Shown: positions 1 through 7,490 of the stretch, one piece after another
How the letters are laid out: each line of letters opens with the position of its first letter
How positions within the stretch are numbered: position 1 is the stretch's first letter
From: Corynebacterium aurimucosum ATCC 700975
GTDB taxonomy: Bacteria > Actinomycetota > Actinomycetes > Mycobacteriales > Mycobacteriaceae
NCBI RefSeq assembly: GCF_007672725.1
Contig: NZ_VDTC01000001.1
Location: 310,001-374,000, forward strand
Length of the DNA: 64,000 nucleotides
Direction of reading: 5' to 3'
Translations under genes and position numbers: made by a program
The notes under the pieces: generated by a model
Told to the model about the DNA's origin: nothing
Database searches by the model: none
The model's input: the letters and a program-made list of their open reading frames with translations, nothing else

Positions 1-660
1 GGGAGCACGGACACCAACAAGTTCCAGCACTTAAAGTTCCTCGCCGAGTACAACGTGGGCAACGGCACAAACCTTGTCCCAGTTGCGTCCACGCAGGTCT
101 ACCCCATGCCTCTGTTCTGGAAGGGCCACGACAGCATCGACGGCATCGAGGGGCAGGACATCGCCATTCCGAATGACGCCACGAACCAGGGCCGCGCCAT
201 CAACCTGCTGGCAGCCAACGGTTTGCTGAAGCTCAAGGAAGAGGGCAAGCTCACCCCGGATCCCGCCGATATCGACGAGTCCGCTTCCAAGGTGACCATC
301 ACCCCGGTCGATGCCTCCCAGACTCCGTCCGCCTTCGGCGAAGGCAAGCCTGCCATCATCACCAACTCCTTCTTCAAGCGTGCGGGTATCAACCCGGCCG
401 ACGCCGTGCTTTACGACGACCCGGAAAACCCCAACGCCGACCCGAAGATCCTGTTCGACCCCTACGTCAACGTGTGGGCTGTGCAGGAAAAGGACAAGGA
501 CAATGAGAAGGTCAAGAAGCTGGCTGAACTTTACCTCTCCGATGAGGTGAAGGCCGCGGTGCAAGACACCACGGGTGGCACCACCATCTTCGTGGACAAA
601 CCACAGTCAGAGCTTCAGAAGATTCTGGAGCGCTTGGAAGAGGAAGCCTCCTCTAGCTAA
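1..660 (+). CDS. metQ: MetQ-type methionine-binding lipoprotein (5' end outside window)
   Basis: This is the C-terminal 219 residues of an NlpA/MetQ-family substrate-binding protein of a methionine ABC importer. The frame is open from base 1, so the signal peptide and lipobox lie upstream of the window. Family-typical stretches include the TNLVPVAS strand, the AIPNDATNQGRAINLL segment and the VWAVQEKDKDNEKV region. metN and metI follow on the same strand, which fixes the role as the binding component feeding that transporter. It ends in a Glu/Ser-rich tail at TAA 658-660. A strong hairpin separates it from metN. Identity as a methionine rather than another amino-acid binder rests on family and neighbours. 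Confidence 0.9.
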   Translation, partial: GSTDTNKFQHLKFLAEYNVGNGTNLVPVASTQVYPMPLFWKGHDSIDGIEGQDIAIPNDATNQGRAINLLAANGLLKLKEEGKLTPDPADIDESASKVTITPVDASQTPSAFGEGKPAIITNSFFKRAGINPADAVLYDDPENPNADPKILFDPYVNVWAVQEKDKDNEKVKKLAELYLSDEVKAAVQDTTGGTTIFVDKPQSELQKILERLEEEASSS

Positions 661-674
661 GCGAATCTCCCTCA

Positions 675-714
675 CCCCCGCGCTCACGCTCGTTTGCGTG
701 ACCCGGGGGATTTT
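675..714 (+). terminator. Hairpin plus T-run between metQ and metN
   Basis: The arm at 675-689 (CCCCCGCGCTCACGC) pairs almost perfectly with GCGTGACCCGGGGG at 696-709 and is followed by TTTT at 711-714. It has the form of an intrinsic terminator inside an operon. It may attenuate read-through so that the binding protein is made in excess over the ATPase and permease, or it may protect the metQ 3' end. Confidence 0.75.
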
Positions 715-766
715 GCCCGTTACTCCCTGCTTATTCACTACACGGACACGTACAAAGGAAAACCAC

Positions 767-1810
767 GTGACTGAACACACTGGCGCCCACCAGGGCACCC
801 GGATTGAATTCCGCAACATCACCAAAGTCTTTAAGAACAAGAAAACCACCACCACCGCACTCGATAATGTCTCCCTGACCGTCGAGCCCGGCGAGATCAT
901 CGGCATCATCGGCTTCTCCGGCGCGGGCAAGTCCACGCTGGTGCGCATGATCAACGGCCTCGATAAGCCGACCTCAGGGCAGCTGCTTCTCGACGGCACC
1001 GACGTCGTCCCCCTCCCCGAATCCAAGTTGCGGGGCATTCGCCGCAACATCGGCATGATCTTCCAGCAGTTCAACCTCATGTCCTCGCGCACCGCGGCGG
1101 GCAACATTGAGTACCCGCTGAAGCTGCAGGGCGTCGAGAAGCAGGAGCGTAAAAAGCGCGTCCAGGAACTGCTGGAATTCGTCGGCCTGGCGGACAAGGG
1201 CGATAACTACCCGGAGCAGCTCTCTGGCGGCCAGAAACAGCGCGTCGGCATCGCCCGCGCCCTGGCTAATAACCCTTCCCTGCTGCTGGCGGATGAAGCC
1301 ACCTCAGCGCTCGACCCCACCACCACCCATGAGGTTCTCGACCTTCTGCGCAAGGTCAACCGCGATTTCGGCATCACCATCGTGGTCATTACCCACGAGA
1401 TGGACGTCGTGCGCTCCATCGCAGACAAGGTCGCCGTCATGGAAGGCGGCCACGTTATTGAGTCCGGCAGCGTCTACGAGGTCTTTTCCAACCCACAGAC
1501 CAAGGTGGCGGAGAAATTCGTGGCCACCTCGCTACGCAACACCCCGGACGTCGTCGAGGCCGATGACCTCTTGGCCCACGAGGGCCGCCTGTTCACCATC
1601 AACCTGACGGAGAAGTCCGGCTTCTTCGATGCCGCGGGCAAGCTCGCGGACGAGGGCGTGTCCATCGCTGTGGTCCACGGCGGTATCACCACCTTGCAAA
1701 AGCACTCCTTTGGCAAGATCACCGTCCGCCTCAACGGCCCGGACGCCGCCATCGAAGACTTCTACGCACACATGCAACGCACCACCGAGATTGAGGAGAT
1801 CCAACGATGA
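767..1810 (+). CDS. metN: Methionine ABC transporter ATP-binding protein MetN
   Basis: This 347-residue ATPase energises methionine uptake together with MetI and MetQ. Walker A (GFSGAGKST) lies near residue 49, the ABC signature LSGGQKQR near 151, and the Walker B region LLADEATSALDP follows. The last ~80 residues form the small NIL regulatory domain that binds methionine in this family. The GTG at 767 was chosen because the protein then begins MTEHTGAHQG, directly ahead of the first conserved strand, and AAAGGAAAACC supplies a Shine-Dalgarno. The open frame upstream of 767 runs through the metQ-metN hairpin and is unlikely to be translated. The stop overlaps the metI start (ATGA). Confidence 0.95.
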   Translation: MTEHTGAHQGTRIEFRNITKVFKNKKTTTTALDNVSLTVEPGEIIGIIGFSGAGKSTLVRMINGLDKPTSGQLLLDGTDVVPLPESKLRGIRRNIGMIFQQFNLMSSRTAAGNIEYPLKLQGVEKQERKKRVQELLEFVGLADKGDNYPEQLSGGQKQRVGIARALANNPSLLLADEATSALDPTTTHEVLDLLRKVNRDFGITIVVITHEMDVVRSIADKVAVMEGGHVIESGSVYEVFSNPQTKVAEKFVATSLRNTPDVVEADDLLAHEGRLFTINLTEKSGFFDAAGKLADEGVSIAVVHGGITTLQKHSFGKITVRLNGPDAAIEDFYAHMQRTTEIEEIQR

Positions 1811-2487
1811 ACGTCACCTACCTCGCGCAGGCCAATTGGGACCGACTGGGCAGCACGCTTGTCGACGCCATCAAGGACACCCTCATCATGGTCGCCACGA
1901 CCCTGGTGCTCGCCGGCATCATCGGCCTCGTGCTGGGTATCCTGCTCTACACCACACGCCCGGGCGGCATCCTGCAGAACAAGCCCATCCACTTCGTCAT
2001 CAACATTCTGGTGAACTTCATTCGCCCGATTCCGTTCATCATCCTGCTGGCCTTTGTCCAGCCGCTGACGGTGGCGGTGCTGGGAAGCTCCATCGGCCGT
2101 GAACCGGCCACGTTCGTCATGGTGATCGCGGCTACCTTCGCGGTGGCGCGCATCGTGGAGCAGAACCTCGTGGCGCTGGATCCGGGCGTGATTGAGGCGG
2201 CCCGCGCGATGGGCGCTTCGCCGTGGAAGATCATCACCACGGTCATCATTCCGGAGGCGCTCGGCCCGCTGGTGCTGGGCTACACCTTCCTGTTCATCGG
2301 CATCGTCGATATGTCCGCGATGGCGGGCTACGTCGGCGGCGGTGGCCTGGGGGACTTCGCTATTGTCTACGGCTACCGCGCCTTCGAGTGGGAAGTCACC
2401 GTGGTGGCAACCCTCATCATTATCGTGCTGGTGCAGGCAGCGCAGTTCTTCGGCAACTGGCTCTCGGCCAAGATTATGCGCCGCTAA
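1807..2487 (+). CDS. metI: Methionine ABC transporter permease MetI
   Basis: The protein has 226 residues, about five membrane segments and the permease EAA loop (IEAARAMGASPWKI) near residue 130, which docks on MetN. The length is typical for MetI. It is translationally coupled to metN through a 4-nt ATGA overlap. It is the last gene of the metQNI unit. Transcription probably ends at the hairpin 2546-2598, which lies inside the convergent gene that follows. Confidence 0.95.
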   Translation: MNVTYLAQANWDRLGSTLVDAIKDTLIMVATTLVLAGIIGLVLGILLYTTRPGGILQNKPIHFVINILVNFIRPIPFIILLAFVQPLTVAVLGSSIGREPATFVMVIAATFAVARIVEQNLVALDPGVIEAARAMGASPWKIITTVIIPEALGPLVLGYTFLFIGIVDMSAMAGYVGGGGLGDFAIVYGYRAFEWEVTVVATLIIIVLVQAAQFFGNWLSAKIMRR

Positions 2488-2503
2488 CCACGCCAACCCC
2501 TAT

Positions 2504-3370
2504 CTATACGCTGCGCTTTTCGACGCGACGCGCGACGTAGATTCGAGAGGTCTTCGGTTTGTCTCCGCAGGAGGAGACAACGCCGGAGGCCTCTTTTTCT
2601 TCCAGCTCCACGTCCCATGCGCGGCCGTCGCGGTGTCGCACAGCGGCAGTACCTGCCGCTGCGGTATCTGTCGCGTCGACGGTGAGGTCGCCGTAGTGGA
2701 GGGTCTCGGAGGCGTCGAGAAGCTGGCGTGCCACCGCGAGCTCCGCTACCTGGCCCCGGGGCGTGGTGAGGCCGGAACCACGGTTGGCGGGGTAGAAATA
2801 CTCGCCGTGCAGCGCCTTGCCCACGAGCTCACGGCCGGCCTCCACGTTGAGGCGGCCAAAGGAATAGCCCCACGGCATCAGCAGCACCGACGGCGCGAAG
2901 CGGTGGCCTTTGGTGTGGGAGGTTTCCCACACGGTCTCCTCAAATTCACATGCCAGGGAGGCAGCCAGCGGGCGCCCCTTGATGGCGCAGCAGGCATCGC
3001 GCTTGGCGTGGGTGCACACGAGCACCAGCGGCAGGCACGTGCCGGTGGGGTGCTCAAGATCCAGGTCAAGAATGTCCTCTGGGCCGTTCAGGGTGTAATC
3101 CTGCACCAGCCCCTCGCGCGCCCACACAACGAAACAACGGAAGTGCCCCGTCCCCCGCTCATGCCCGGCGCGCCCCGGGCGGCGAATGAGCTGCAGGCCC
3201 GCCACGCCCTTGAGCTTGGCCTTGAGCTTTTCGGTGAGGCCTGGGCCAAAGGTGTGGCCGTCAAGCACGTCGCGCGACCACGCCGTGGGCCACTCGAAAA
3301 GGACGTACACAGATTCTTGTTTAGCGGTACCAGCCAGGGGCTCGACCTGGACGTCGGAGCAGAAGGTCAT
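2504..3370 (-). CDS. Sucrase/ferredoxin-like (Suc_Fer-like) protein
   Basis: This 288-residue cytosolic protein resembles the Suc_Fer-like family (thioredoxin-like 2Fe-2S fold). It has an N-terminal MTFCSD motif and the segment CTHAKRDACCAIKGRPLA near residues 119-135, whose cysteines are candidate iron-sulfur ligands. A C-terminal Lys/Thr-rich tail ends in VEKRSV. The actual reaction is unknown; the family name comes from a historical plant sucrase annotation and does not imply sucrose cleavage. It is convergent with metI, leaving 16 bp between the two stops. Its last ~30 codons contain the metI terminator. Confidence 0.75.
   Translation of the reverse strand: MTFCSDVQVEPLAGTAKQESVYVLFEWPTAWSRDVLDGHTFGPGLTEKLKAKLKGVAGLQLIRRPGRAGHERGTGHFRCFVVWAREGLVQDYTLNGPEDILDLDLEHPTGTCLPLVLVCTHAKRDACCAIKGRPLAASLACEFEETVWETSHTKGHRFAPSVLLMPWGYSFGRLNVEAGRELVGKALHGEYFYPANRGSGLTTPRGQVAELAVARQLLDASETLHYGDLTVDATDTAAAGTAAVRHRDGRAWDVELEEKEASGVVSSCGDKPKTSRIYVARRVEKRSV
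2546..2598 (+). terminator. Intrinsic terminator for metQNI embedded in the opposing gene
   Basis: AGAGGTCTTCGGTTTGTCTCC (2546-2566) pairs, with a few G-U pairs and one bulge, with the arm 2573-2594, followed by TTTTT at 2594-2598. The whole structure lies within the coding sequence of the convergent Suc/Fer-like gene (2504-3370, minus strand). Confidence 0.75.
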
Positions 3371-3434
3371 GGCGCCATCTTAACTGGCATCACTTTCTTC
3401 ACAACAATGTGGTTACGATGCCTAGCTCGATGCA

Positions 3435-3440
3435 TATAAT
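3435..3440 (+). promoter_or_regulatory. -10 TATAAT upstream of the AMIN-like lipoprotein gene
   Basis: A consensus TATAAT lies 28 bp before the ATG at 3469. It falls inside the longer possible reading frame that begins at a GTG at 3409, which argues for the ATG at 3469 as the real start. No convincing -35 was seen. Confidence 0.55.
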
Positions 3441-3468
3441 CCCGTGTGGTGCCGCTACGCTCGAAGTT

Positions 3469-4122
3469 ATGCCGAAACACAGTCTCTTGCGCACAGCCGC
3501 CCCCGTGGCCGCACTCGTTGTCTCGGGTGCGCTCGCGCTTCAGGGATGCGCTCCGTCTTCCTCCCCGGACGGCAGCCCCGACGGCCCCACGAAGACTCTC
3601 GACGCCACCATGTCCGGCGCCTCCACCTCCACGGCTACCGTTACTCCCACTGCCCCCTCCCCCGCCGCACCGGCTGGGCTGACCCCGCTGGGCGACGCCA
3701 ACATGGAGATGAAAACCCTCCGCCCACCGGCCCCCTCGGAGCTGGTGGTGACCGATGTCCGCGTGGGCAAGCATGAAGGCTTTGACCGCGTAGTCTTCGA
3801 GTTTGTCGGGGATGGCTCGCCGGGCTGGTTCATTGATTACACCGATGCCCCCGCCCAGCAAGGATCCGGCAACCCGATTGCTTATGAAGGCTCCACCGCG
3901 CTCGACGTCAGCATCGACGGCACCGCCTACCCCTTCCAGCTCAACATGGAAGACCCGAATATCGGCACCGTAAATGGCGCCGGCGGCCTAGTTACCCAGG
4001 TGGTCAGCGGCGGTACCTTCGAGGCTCGCTCGCAGTTCGTTATCGGGCTTAACGAACGCCACCCGTATTCGGTGCAGGTGCTCAGGGCGCCGACGCGCCT
4101 GGTCATCGACATCTTGAACTAA
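3469..4122 (+). CDS. AMIN-like domain lipoprotein
   Basis: The product is a 217-residue envelope lipoprotein. It has a basic N-terminus, a hydrophobic stretch (AAPVAALVVSGALAL) and a lipobox ending in QGC, so Cys is near residue 26. A Ser/Thr/Pro/Ala-rich linker follows. The C-terminal ~130 residues (DVRVGKHEGFDRVVFEF ... RAPTRLVIDIL) resemble the AMIN-like beta domain of actinobacterial lipoproteins. I infer attachment to the outer face of the cytoplasmic membrane; the ligand is unknown. ATG 3469 was chosen over GTG 3409 because it starts a clean signal peptide and the -10 box lies between the two. Confidence 0.75.
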   Translation: MPKHSLLRTAAPVAALVVSGALALQGCAPSSSPDGSPDGPTKTLDATMSGASTSTATVTPTAPSPAAPAGLTPLGDANMEMKTLRPPAPSELVVTDVRVGKHEGFDRVVFEFVGDGSPGWFIDYTDAPAQQGSGNPIAYEGSTALDVSIDGTAYPFQLNMEDPNIGTVNGAGGLVTQVVSGGTFEARSQFVIGLNERHPYSVQVLRAPTRLVIDILN

Positions 4123-4127
4123 GCCGT

Positions 4128-5714
4128 TCAGGCATAGGTTGCCTCCACCGACCAGCGCCCGCCTGCCCACACGAGGAGCCAGGCGCGCTGGCCTTTGTCG
4201 TTTTCCCCGACGACTTGCAGGCGCGCGCAGCGTTGCGCCGCACCCGCCTCCCACCACCCGGTATCCACGGGCCACGGGCCGGCCCACCCAGTCACCCGGT
4301 AGCGGTGCTGGCCCCACCCCAGGCCTGCTGGCTCCCCGGAAAGGAGGGCCTCGGCGGTGACGATGATGTCCTTCGAGGAGACGTCGATAAGCCGAATCCT
4401 CGCAGCCGGGTGCGCCAGGATCGCCGGAAGCGGCGCCGGGATGCGCCCCGGCCACGTGCCCTCCGGCTGCGGGTCGCGCTGCTCGCCATAAGGGACGTAC
4501 TCGATGCGCTCGGCCACCCCGCGCCCGGCCGCCGGGCGGGGCTGCAGCACGCGGTCCACCCCCAGCTGGGATTGCACGCGCGCGATGACACGCTTGGCCT
4601 GCTCGGTGGATTCATCCGCGCCCCACAAAAGCCCGTCCCCCGGCGGGGCGACCTCCACCGGTTCCAACGCCAGCTTGGCGATGCCCCCTCCCTCACCCGG
4701 CGCACTCCCCGCCCGCGCAGCACTCAACCAGCCGTCGAGCTGCCAGCGCACGCGGTCCGCCGTGGCGGCCTCGCTGAGCGCTTCCTGGGTACGCCAAATC
4801 CGCTCCAGGCGCTCACCGCCCTCAAACTCCGCGGCAACGCGCAGGCGCAGGCACACCACGCACGCTTCCTCGAGAGCCGCGTGGAGGCGAGCCGCCAGCT
4901 GACGCGCGGCGAAGGCCGCGGCATCCACGCGCTCCAAGGGCTCCTCGAAGCCCTGCTCCACGCCCAGGTCAGGGCGCGCGAGTTCCGGTGCCACGCGCCG
5001 ATCCGGTGCGGCCGCGGCCACCGCGTGGCACCGCCGCCCGGCCTCGCCGAAACGGGTGGTGACTTGGCGCAGCGGCAGGCTCGCCAGCTCCCCTAGCGTG
5101 CGCACACCCAGCTGTTCCAAGGCATGCACCACGTCCGCCGAACACCCCAGCGCCACCTCCGCGGCCAATACCCCCACCGGCTGCTGAGCCAGAAAGTCGC
5201 GCGAGCCGCCTGCTGGGACTACCGCGCCCAGGTTGTGATGGCGGGCGGCAATCAGCGCGGTGGCAATCTCATCGGCGACGCCGACGGTGGCGTCGAGGTG
5301 GGATCTGGAGGTGGCGTCGACAAGCATCTCCACCGCCTTCGCCTCACTGCCGTGGAAACGTCCGGCCGCGCCTGCGTCCACGATGACCAGCCCAGGGCGC
5401 AGCACCTCCACCGACGAAGCCACCGCATCCAGGCCCGCGGCAATCTCCGCGAACACCACCCCATCCCGGTCCGGGTTTGCCTCCTCCACGCGCAGCTCCG
5501 GCAGGACGGCTTGGGCTTGGCGCACGCGCATCCCGCGGCGCACCCCCGCCCGGCGCGCCGCCGCGTTGCACACCGCCACGCGGTGCTGGGCGGCGATGAC
5601 ACACGCCGCCCTCTCGGCATCCTGCAGCGCCTGGATAGGCCAATCCGGGAACCACAGCGCCGCGACCCTCACACCGCCTCCAAGTGCGGGCGCGTGTCTG
5701 GTCGCTGCCCGCAC
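4128..5714 (-). CDS. imuB: ImuB-like Y-family DNA polymerase homologue
   Basis: This 528-residue protein of the DinB/UmuC superfamily begins its conserved core with VRVAALWFPDWPIQAL, followed by the AAQHRVAVCNAAARRAGVRRGMRV finger segment and the VIVDAGAAGRFHG strand. The acidic pairs expected in an active Y-family polymerase are not apparent. That fits ImuB, a catalytically inactive adaptor that links the beta clamp, ImuA and DnaE2 in damage-induced mutagenesis. It overlaps the 3' end of imuA by 46 nt. The exact start is uncertain: the GTG at the VRVAAL segment is also possible. dnaE2 is not in this window. Confidence 0.85.
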   Translation of the reverse strand: MRAATRHAPALGGGVRVAALWFPDWPIQALQDAERAACVIAAQHRVAVCNAAARRAGVRRGMRVRQAQAVLPELRVEEANPDRDGVVFAEIAAGLDAVASSVEVLRPGLVIVDAGAAGRFHGSEAKAVEMLVDATSRSHLDATVGVADEIATALIAARHHNLGAVVPAGGSRDFLAQQPVGVLAAEVALGCSADVVHALEQLGVRTLGELASLPLRQVTTRFGEAGRRCHAVAAAAPDRRVAPELARPDLGVEQGFEEPLERVDAAAFAARQLAARLHAALEEACVVCLRLRVAAEFEGGERLERIWRTQEALSEAATADRVRWQLDGWLSAARAGSAPGEGGGIAKLALEPVEVAPPGDGLLWGADESTEQAKRVIARVQSQLGVDRVLQPRPAAGRGVAERIEYVPYGEQRDPQPEGTWPGRIPAPLPAILAHPAARIRLIDVSSKDIIVTAEALLSGEPAGLGWGQHRYRVTGWAGPWPVDTGWWEAGAAQRCARLQVVGENDKGQRAWLLVWAGGRWSVEATYA

Positions 5715-6352
5715 GTGAGCACTCCACGCCGCGGGCGCATGCTTGCCGACGCCACCCGCACCCCTATATCAACCCCCCGAATCCGCCCGCTGCCCCGGCC
5801 CAAGCCACGCACTGCGACGACCTCCGCGCCGATCTCCACGGCCGTGCCCGGCAGCCGGGTCCCCACGGTGAGCAGGGCCGCCTGCCCTGCCCGCACCTTC
5901 GCCAGCACGGGGCGCGCCCGGGTGGGGCTCAGCGCACCTGTCCCCTTGTGCACGACGAGGTCCAGCCCCTCACACAGCACGCTAGTTACCGCCCAGGGCT
6001 CCGCGCCCGGGTCGGGCACCGTGATGACCCGGGAGACATCACCATCCTCGGCCACTTGTGCGAGTGATAGATCCGGCCAGCCCACTACCCCGACGTGTCC
6101 GCCCACCGCGCTAACATGAGTTATCAGCTCCACCACGAGCGCGGCGCATTCCGCGCAGGCGGTTGCCCGTTTACGCGGCAGACCACCACCCGGGAGCAGC
6201 TCAGATAACTTTTCAGGGACGCCAAGAAGTTCCGCGTCCGGCTGCACCTGCACCGAATCATCCGGGGTTTCCAGGCGTTGAATCTGGGCGCGTAGAACCG
6301 CAATCTGGTCGGCCCGTGAGCCGCCCGCTACGCGAACACCTGTTTGATTCAT
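5669..6352 (-). CDS. imuA: ImuA-like mutasome protein
   Basis: This 227-residue protein lies upstream of and overlaps imuB, the usual arrangement of the imuA-imuB cassette. It looks like a shortened RecA-fold protein: LSELLPGGGLPRKRA near residues 48-62 sits where a Walker A would be but lacks a canonical GxxxxGKT. The remainder follows RecA-like strand order (GHVGVVGWPD, AALLTVGTRLPG). ATG 6352 was chosen; AGGAG lies just upstream. A LexA-type box falls over codons 2-7, so the operator covers the translation start. Family assignment rests mainly on context and overall form. Confidence 0.75.
   Translation of the reverse strand: MNQTGVRVAGGSRADQIAVLRAQIQRLETPDDSVQVQPDAELLGVPEKLSELLPGGGLPRKRATACAECAALVVELITHVSAVGGHVGVVGWPDLSLAQVAEDGDVSRVITVPDPGAEPWAVTSVLCEGLDLVVHKGTGALSPTRARPVLAKVRAGQAALLTVGTRLPGTAVEIGAEVVAVRGLGRGSGRIRGVDIGVRVASASMRPRRGVLTCGQRPDTRPHLEAV
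6332..6347 (-). promoter_or_regulatory. LexA-type SOS box at the imuA start
   Basis: GCGAACACCTGTTTGA matches 12 of the 14 defined positions of the corynebacterial/mycobacterial LexA consensus TCGAACANNTGTTCGA as I know it. It lies 3 bp inside imuA, just downstream of a CATAAT -10-like hexamer. A repressor bound here would block early elongation or initiation. It fits the known SOS induction of imuAB. Confidence 0.7.
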
Positions 6353-6411
6353 GGCTCCTATTATGAACCTCTCCCCGGACACGCGCAATTGCGCTGGTAG
6401 CGTTAGGCGCC

Positions 6412-6822
6412 ATGAATCCCCTCCGCGCGCACACCACCCCAATCCCCACTCCGCCGTGGGTACGCCTCGGCGCCTCGCTGCTGGCTGGTGCCGCCGTGGC
6501 GGCAGGCACCAGCCGCATCCACTTCGGGCTCGCCATGGGGCTCAGCCTGCTTCTCCTCATCGCCGCCTGCGCGCTCGTATTCCTGCACCCCTACCGCGCG
6601 GACCTGCGCGATTATGCCCAGCGCCACAACGTCACCATGCTGCCCAACGCCGCGCAGCTTATTCCCCTCATGGTGCTGTGGTTGATGGTTATGCTCTCCC
6701 CGCTCCTCGCACTACCTGCCTGGGGCAGCGCGCTGGTGTGGGTGATCGTCGCGGGCGCGGCCTTCCTGCTCTTTCCCCACGTCGACGGCTCCCGCAAGCT
6801 CGCCTACGCTCCCCCTGCCTAG
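6412..6822 (+). CDS. Small integral membrane protein, function unknown
   Basis: This 136-residue protein has about four hydrophobic segments (LGASLLAGAAVAAG, LAMGLSLLLLIAACALVFL, LIPLMVLWLMVMLSPLLAL, ALVWVIVAGAAFLLF) and a short cytosolic-type basic loop (HPYRADLRDYAQRHN). It is divergent from imuA with a 59-bp gap and convergent with the response regulator gene at 6831. No enzymatic motif was seen. By position it may correspond to the membrane protein found next to esrSR in C. glutamicum, but I do not recognise a function. Confidence 0.65.
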   Translation: MNPLRAHTTPIPTPPWVRLGASLLAGAAVAAGTSRIHFGLAMGLSLLLLIAACALVFLHPYRADLRDYAQRHNVTMLPNAAQLIPLMVLWLMVMLSPLLALPAWGSALVWVIVAGAAFLLFPHVDGSRKLAYAPPA

Positions 6823-6830
6823 GCTGCGAC

Positions 6831-7490
6831 TTAAGCCAAGTCGCGCGAGGTGGCCCAGCGCGTGAGCTGGTGGCGGTTGGACTGCTGGGTCTTGCGCAAA
6901 ATATTGGAGGCGTGCGTTTCCACCGTCTTAACCGAGATGAACAGCTGCTTGCCAATCTCACGGTACGTATAGCCGCGCGCGAGTAACCGCAAGACCTCCA
7001 GCTCGCGGCGCGTGAGCGCATCCACCGCCGGGTCTTGCCCCTCCTCCGGCTCCGGTGCGGGCGAGCCGGAGGCAAAAGCGTCAAGGACAAAGCCTGCCAG
7101 GCGCGGCGAGAAATACGCATCCCCGCTGTTGACCTGCAGGACCGCGCGCGCCAAATCCGGGCCGGAAATATTCTTCGTTACGTACCCGCGCGCACCCGCC
7201 CGAATCAGCGCAATCACATCCTCCGCCGCATCCGACACGCTCAGCGCCAAAAACACCGGCCGCGCCGGCTGATTAGCCGTCGCGTTAATAACGGCGAGGC
7301 CGCCGCCATCGGGCATGTGGACATCAAGAAGCACCACGTCCGGGGAGGTACGCGCAATGCCCTCCAGCGCCTCCGCGACGGTGCCCGCATCGCCCACGAT
7401 CTCAATCTCCGGGGCCGCCGCCAACTCGGCGCGCACGCCCGCGCGGAAGACGGAATGATCATCAACCAAAAAGACCTTCACCATGCTCAT
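6831..7490 (-). CDS. esrR: EsrR-like NarL/LuxR-family response regulator
   Basis: This is a 219-residue two-component regulator. The receiver domain has the acidic pair in VFLVDDHSVFRAG and the phosphoacceptor Asp in VVLLDVHMPDGG near residue 54. The C-terminal LuxR-type helix-turn-helix (LTRRELEVLRLLARGYTYREIGKQLF) precedes VKTVETHASNIL. It overlaps the kinase gene by 4 nt and is co-transcribed with it. The locus architecture, a PspC-domain kinase with a divergent PspC membrane protein, matches EsrISR of C. glutamicum, which responds to cell-wall antibiotics acting on the lipid II cycle. A second ATG two codons in is an equally good start. Confidence 0.9.
   Translation of the reverse strand: MSMVKVFLVDDHSVFRAGVRAELAAAPEIEIVGDAGTVAEALEGIARTSPDVVLLDVHMPDGGGLAVINATANQPARPVFLALSVSDAAEDVIALIRAGARGYVTKNISGPDLARAVLQVNSGDAYFSPRLAGFVLDAFASGSPAPEPEEGQDPAVDALTRRELEVLRLLARGYTYREIGKQLFISVKTVETHASNILRKTQQSNRHQLTRWATSRDLA

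Noticed and set aside
575..766. Upstream extension of metN to 411 residues
   Set aside because: The extra 64 codons overlap metQ and the terminator hairpin and have no homology-like features; GTG 767 has a ribosome site.
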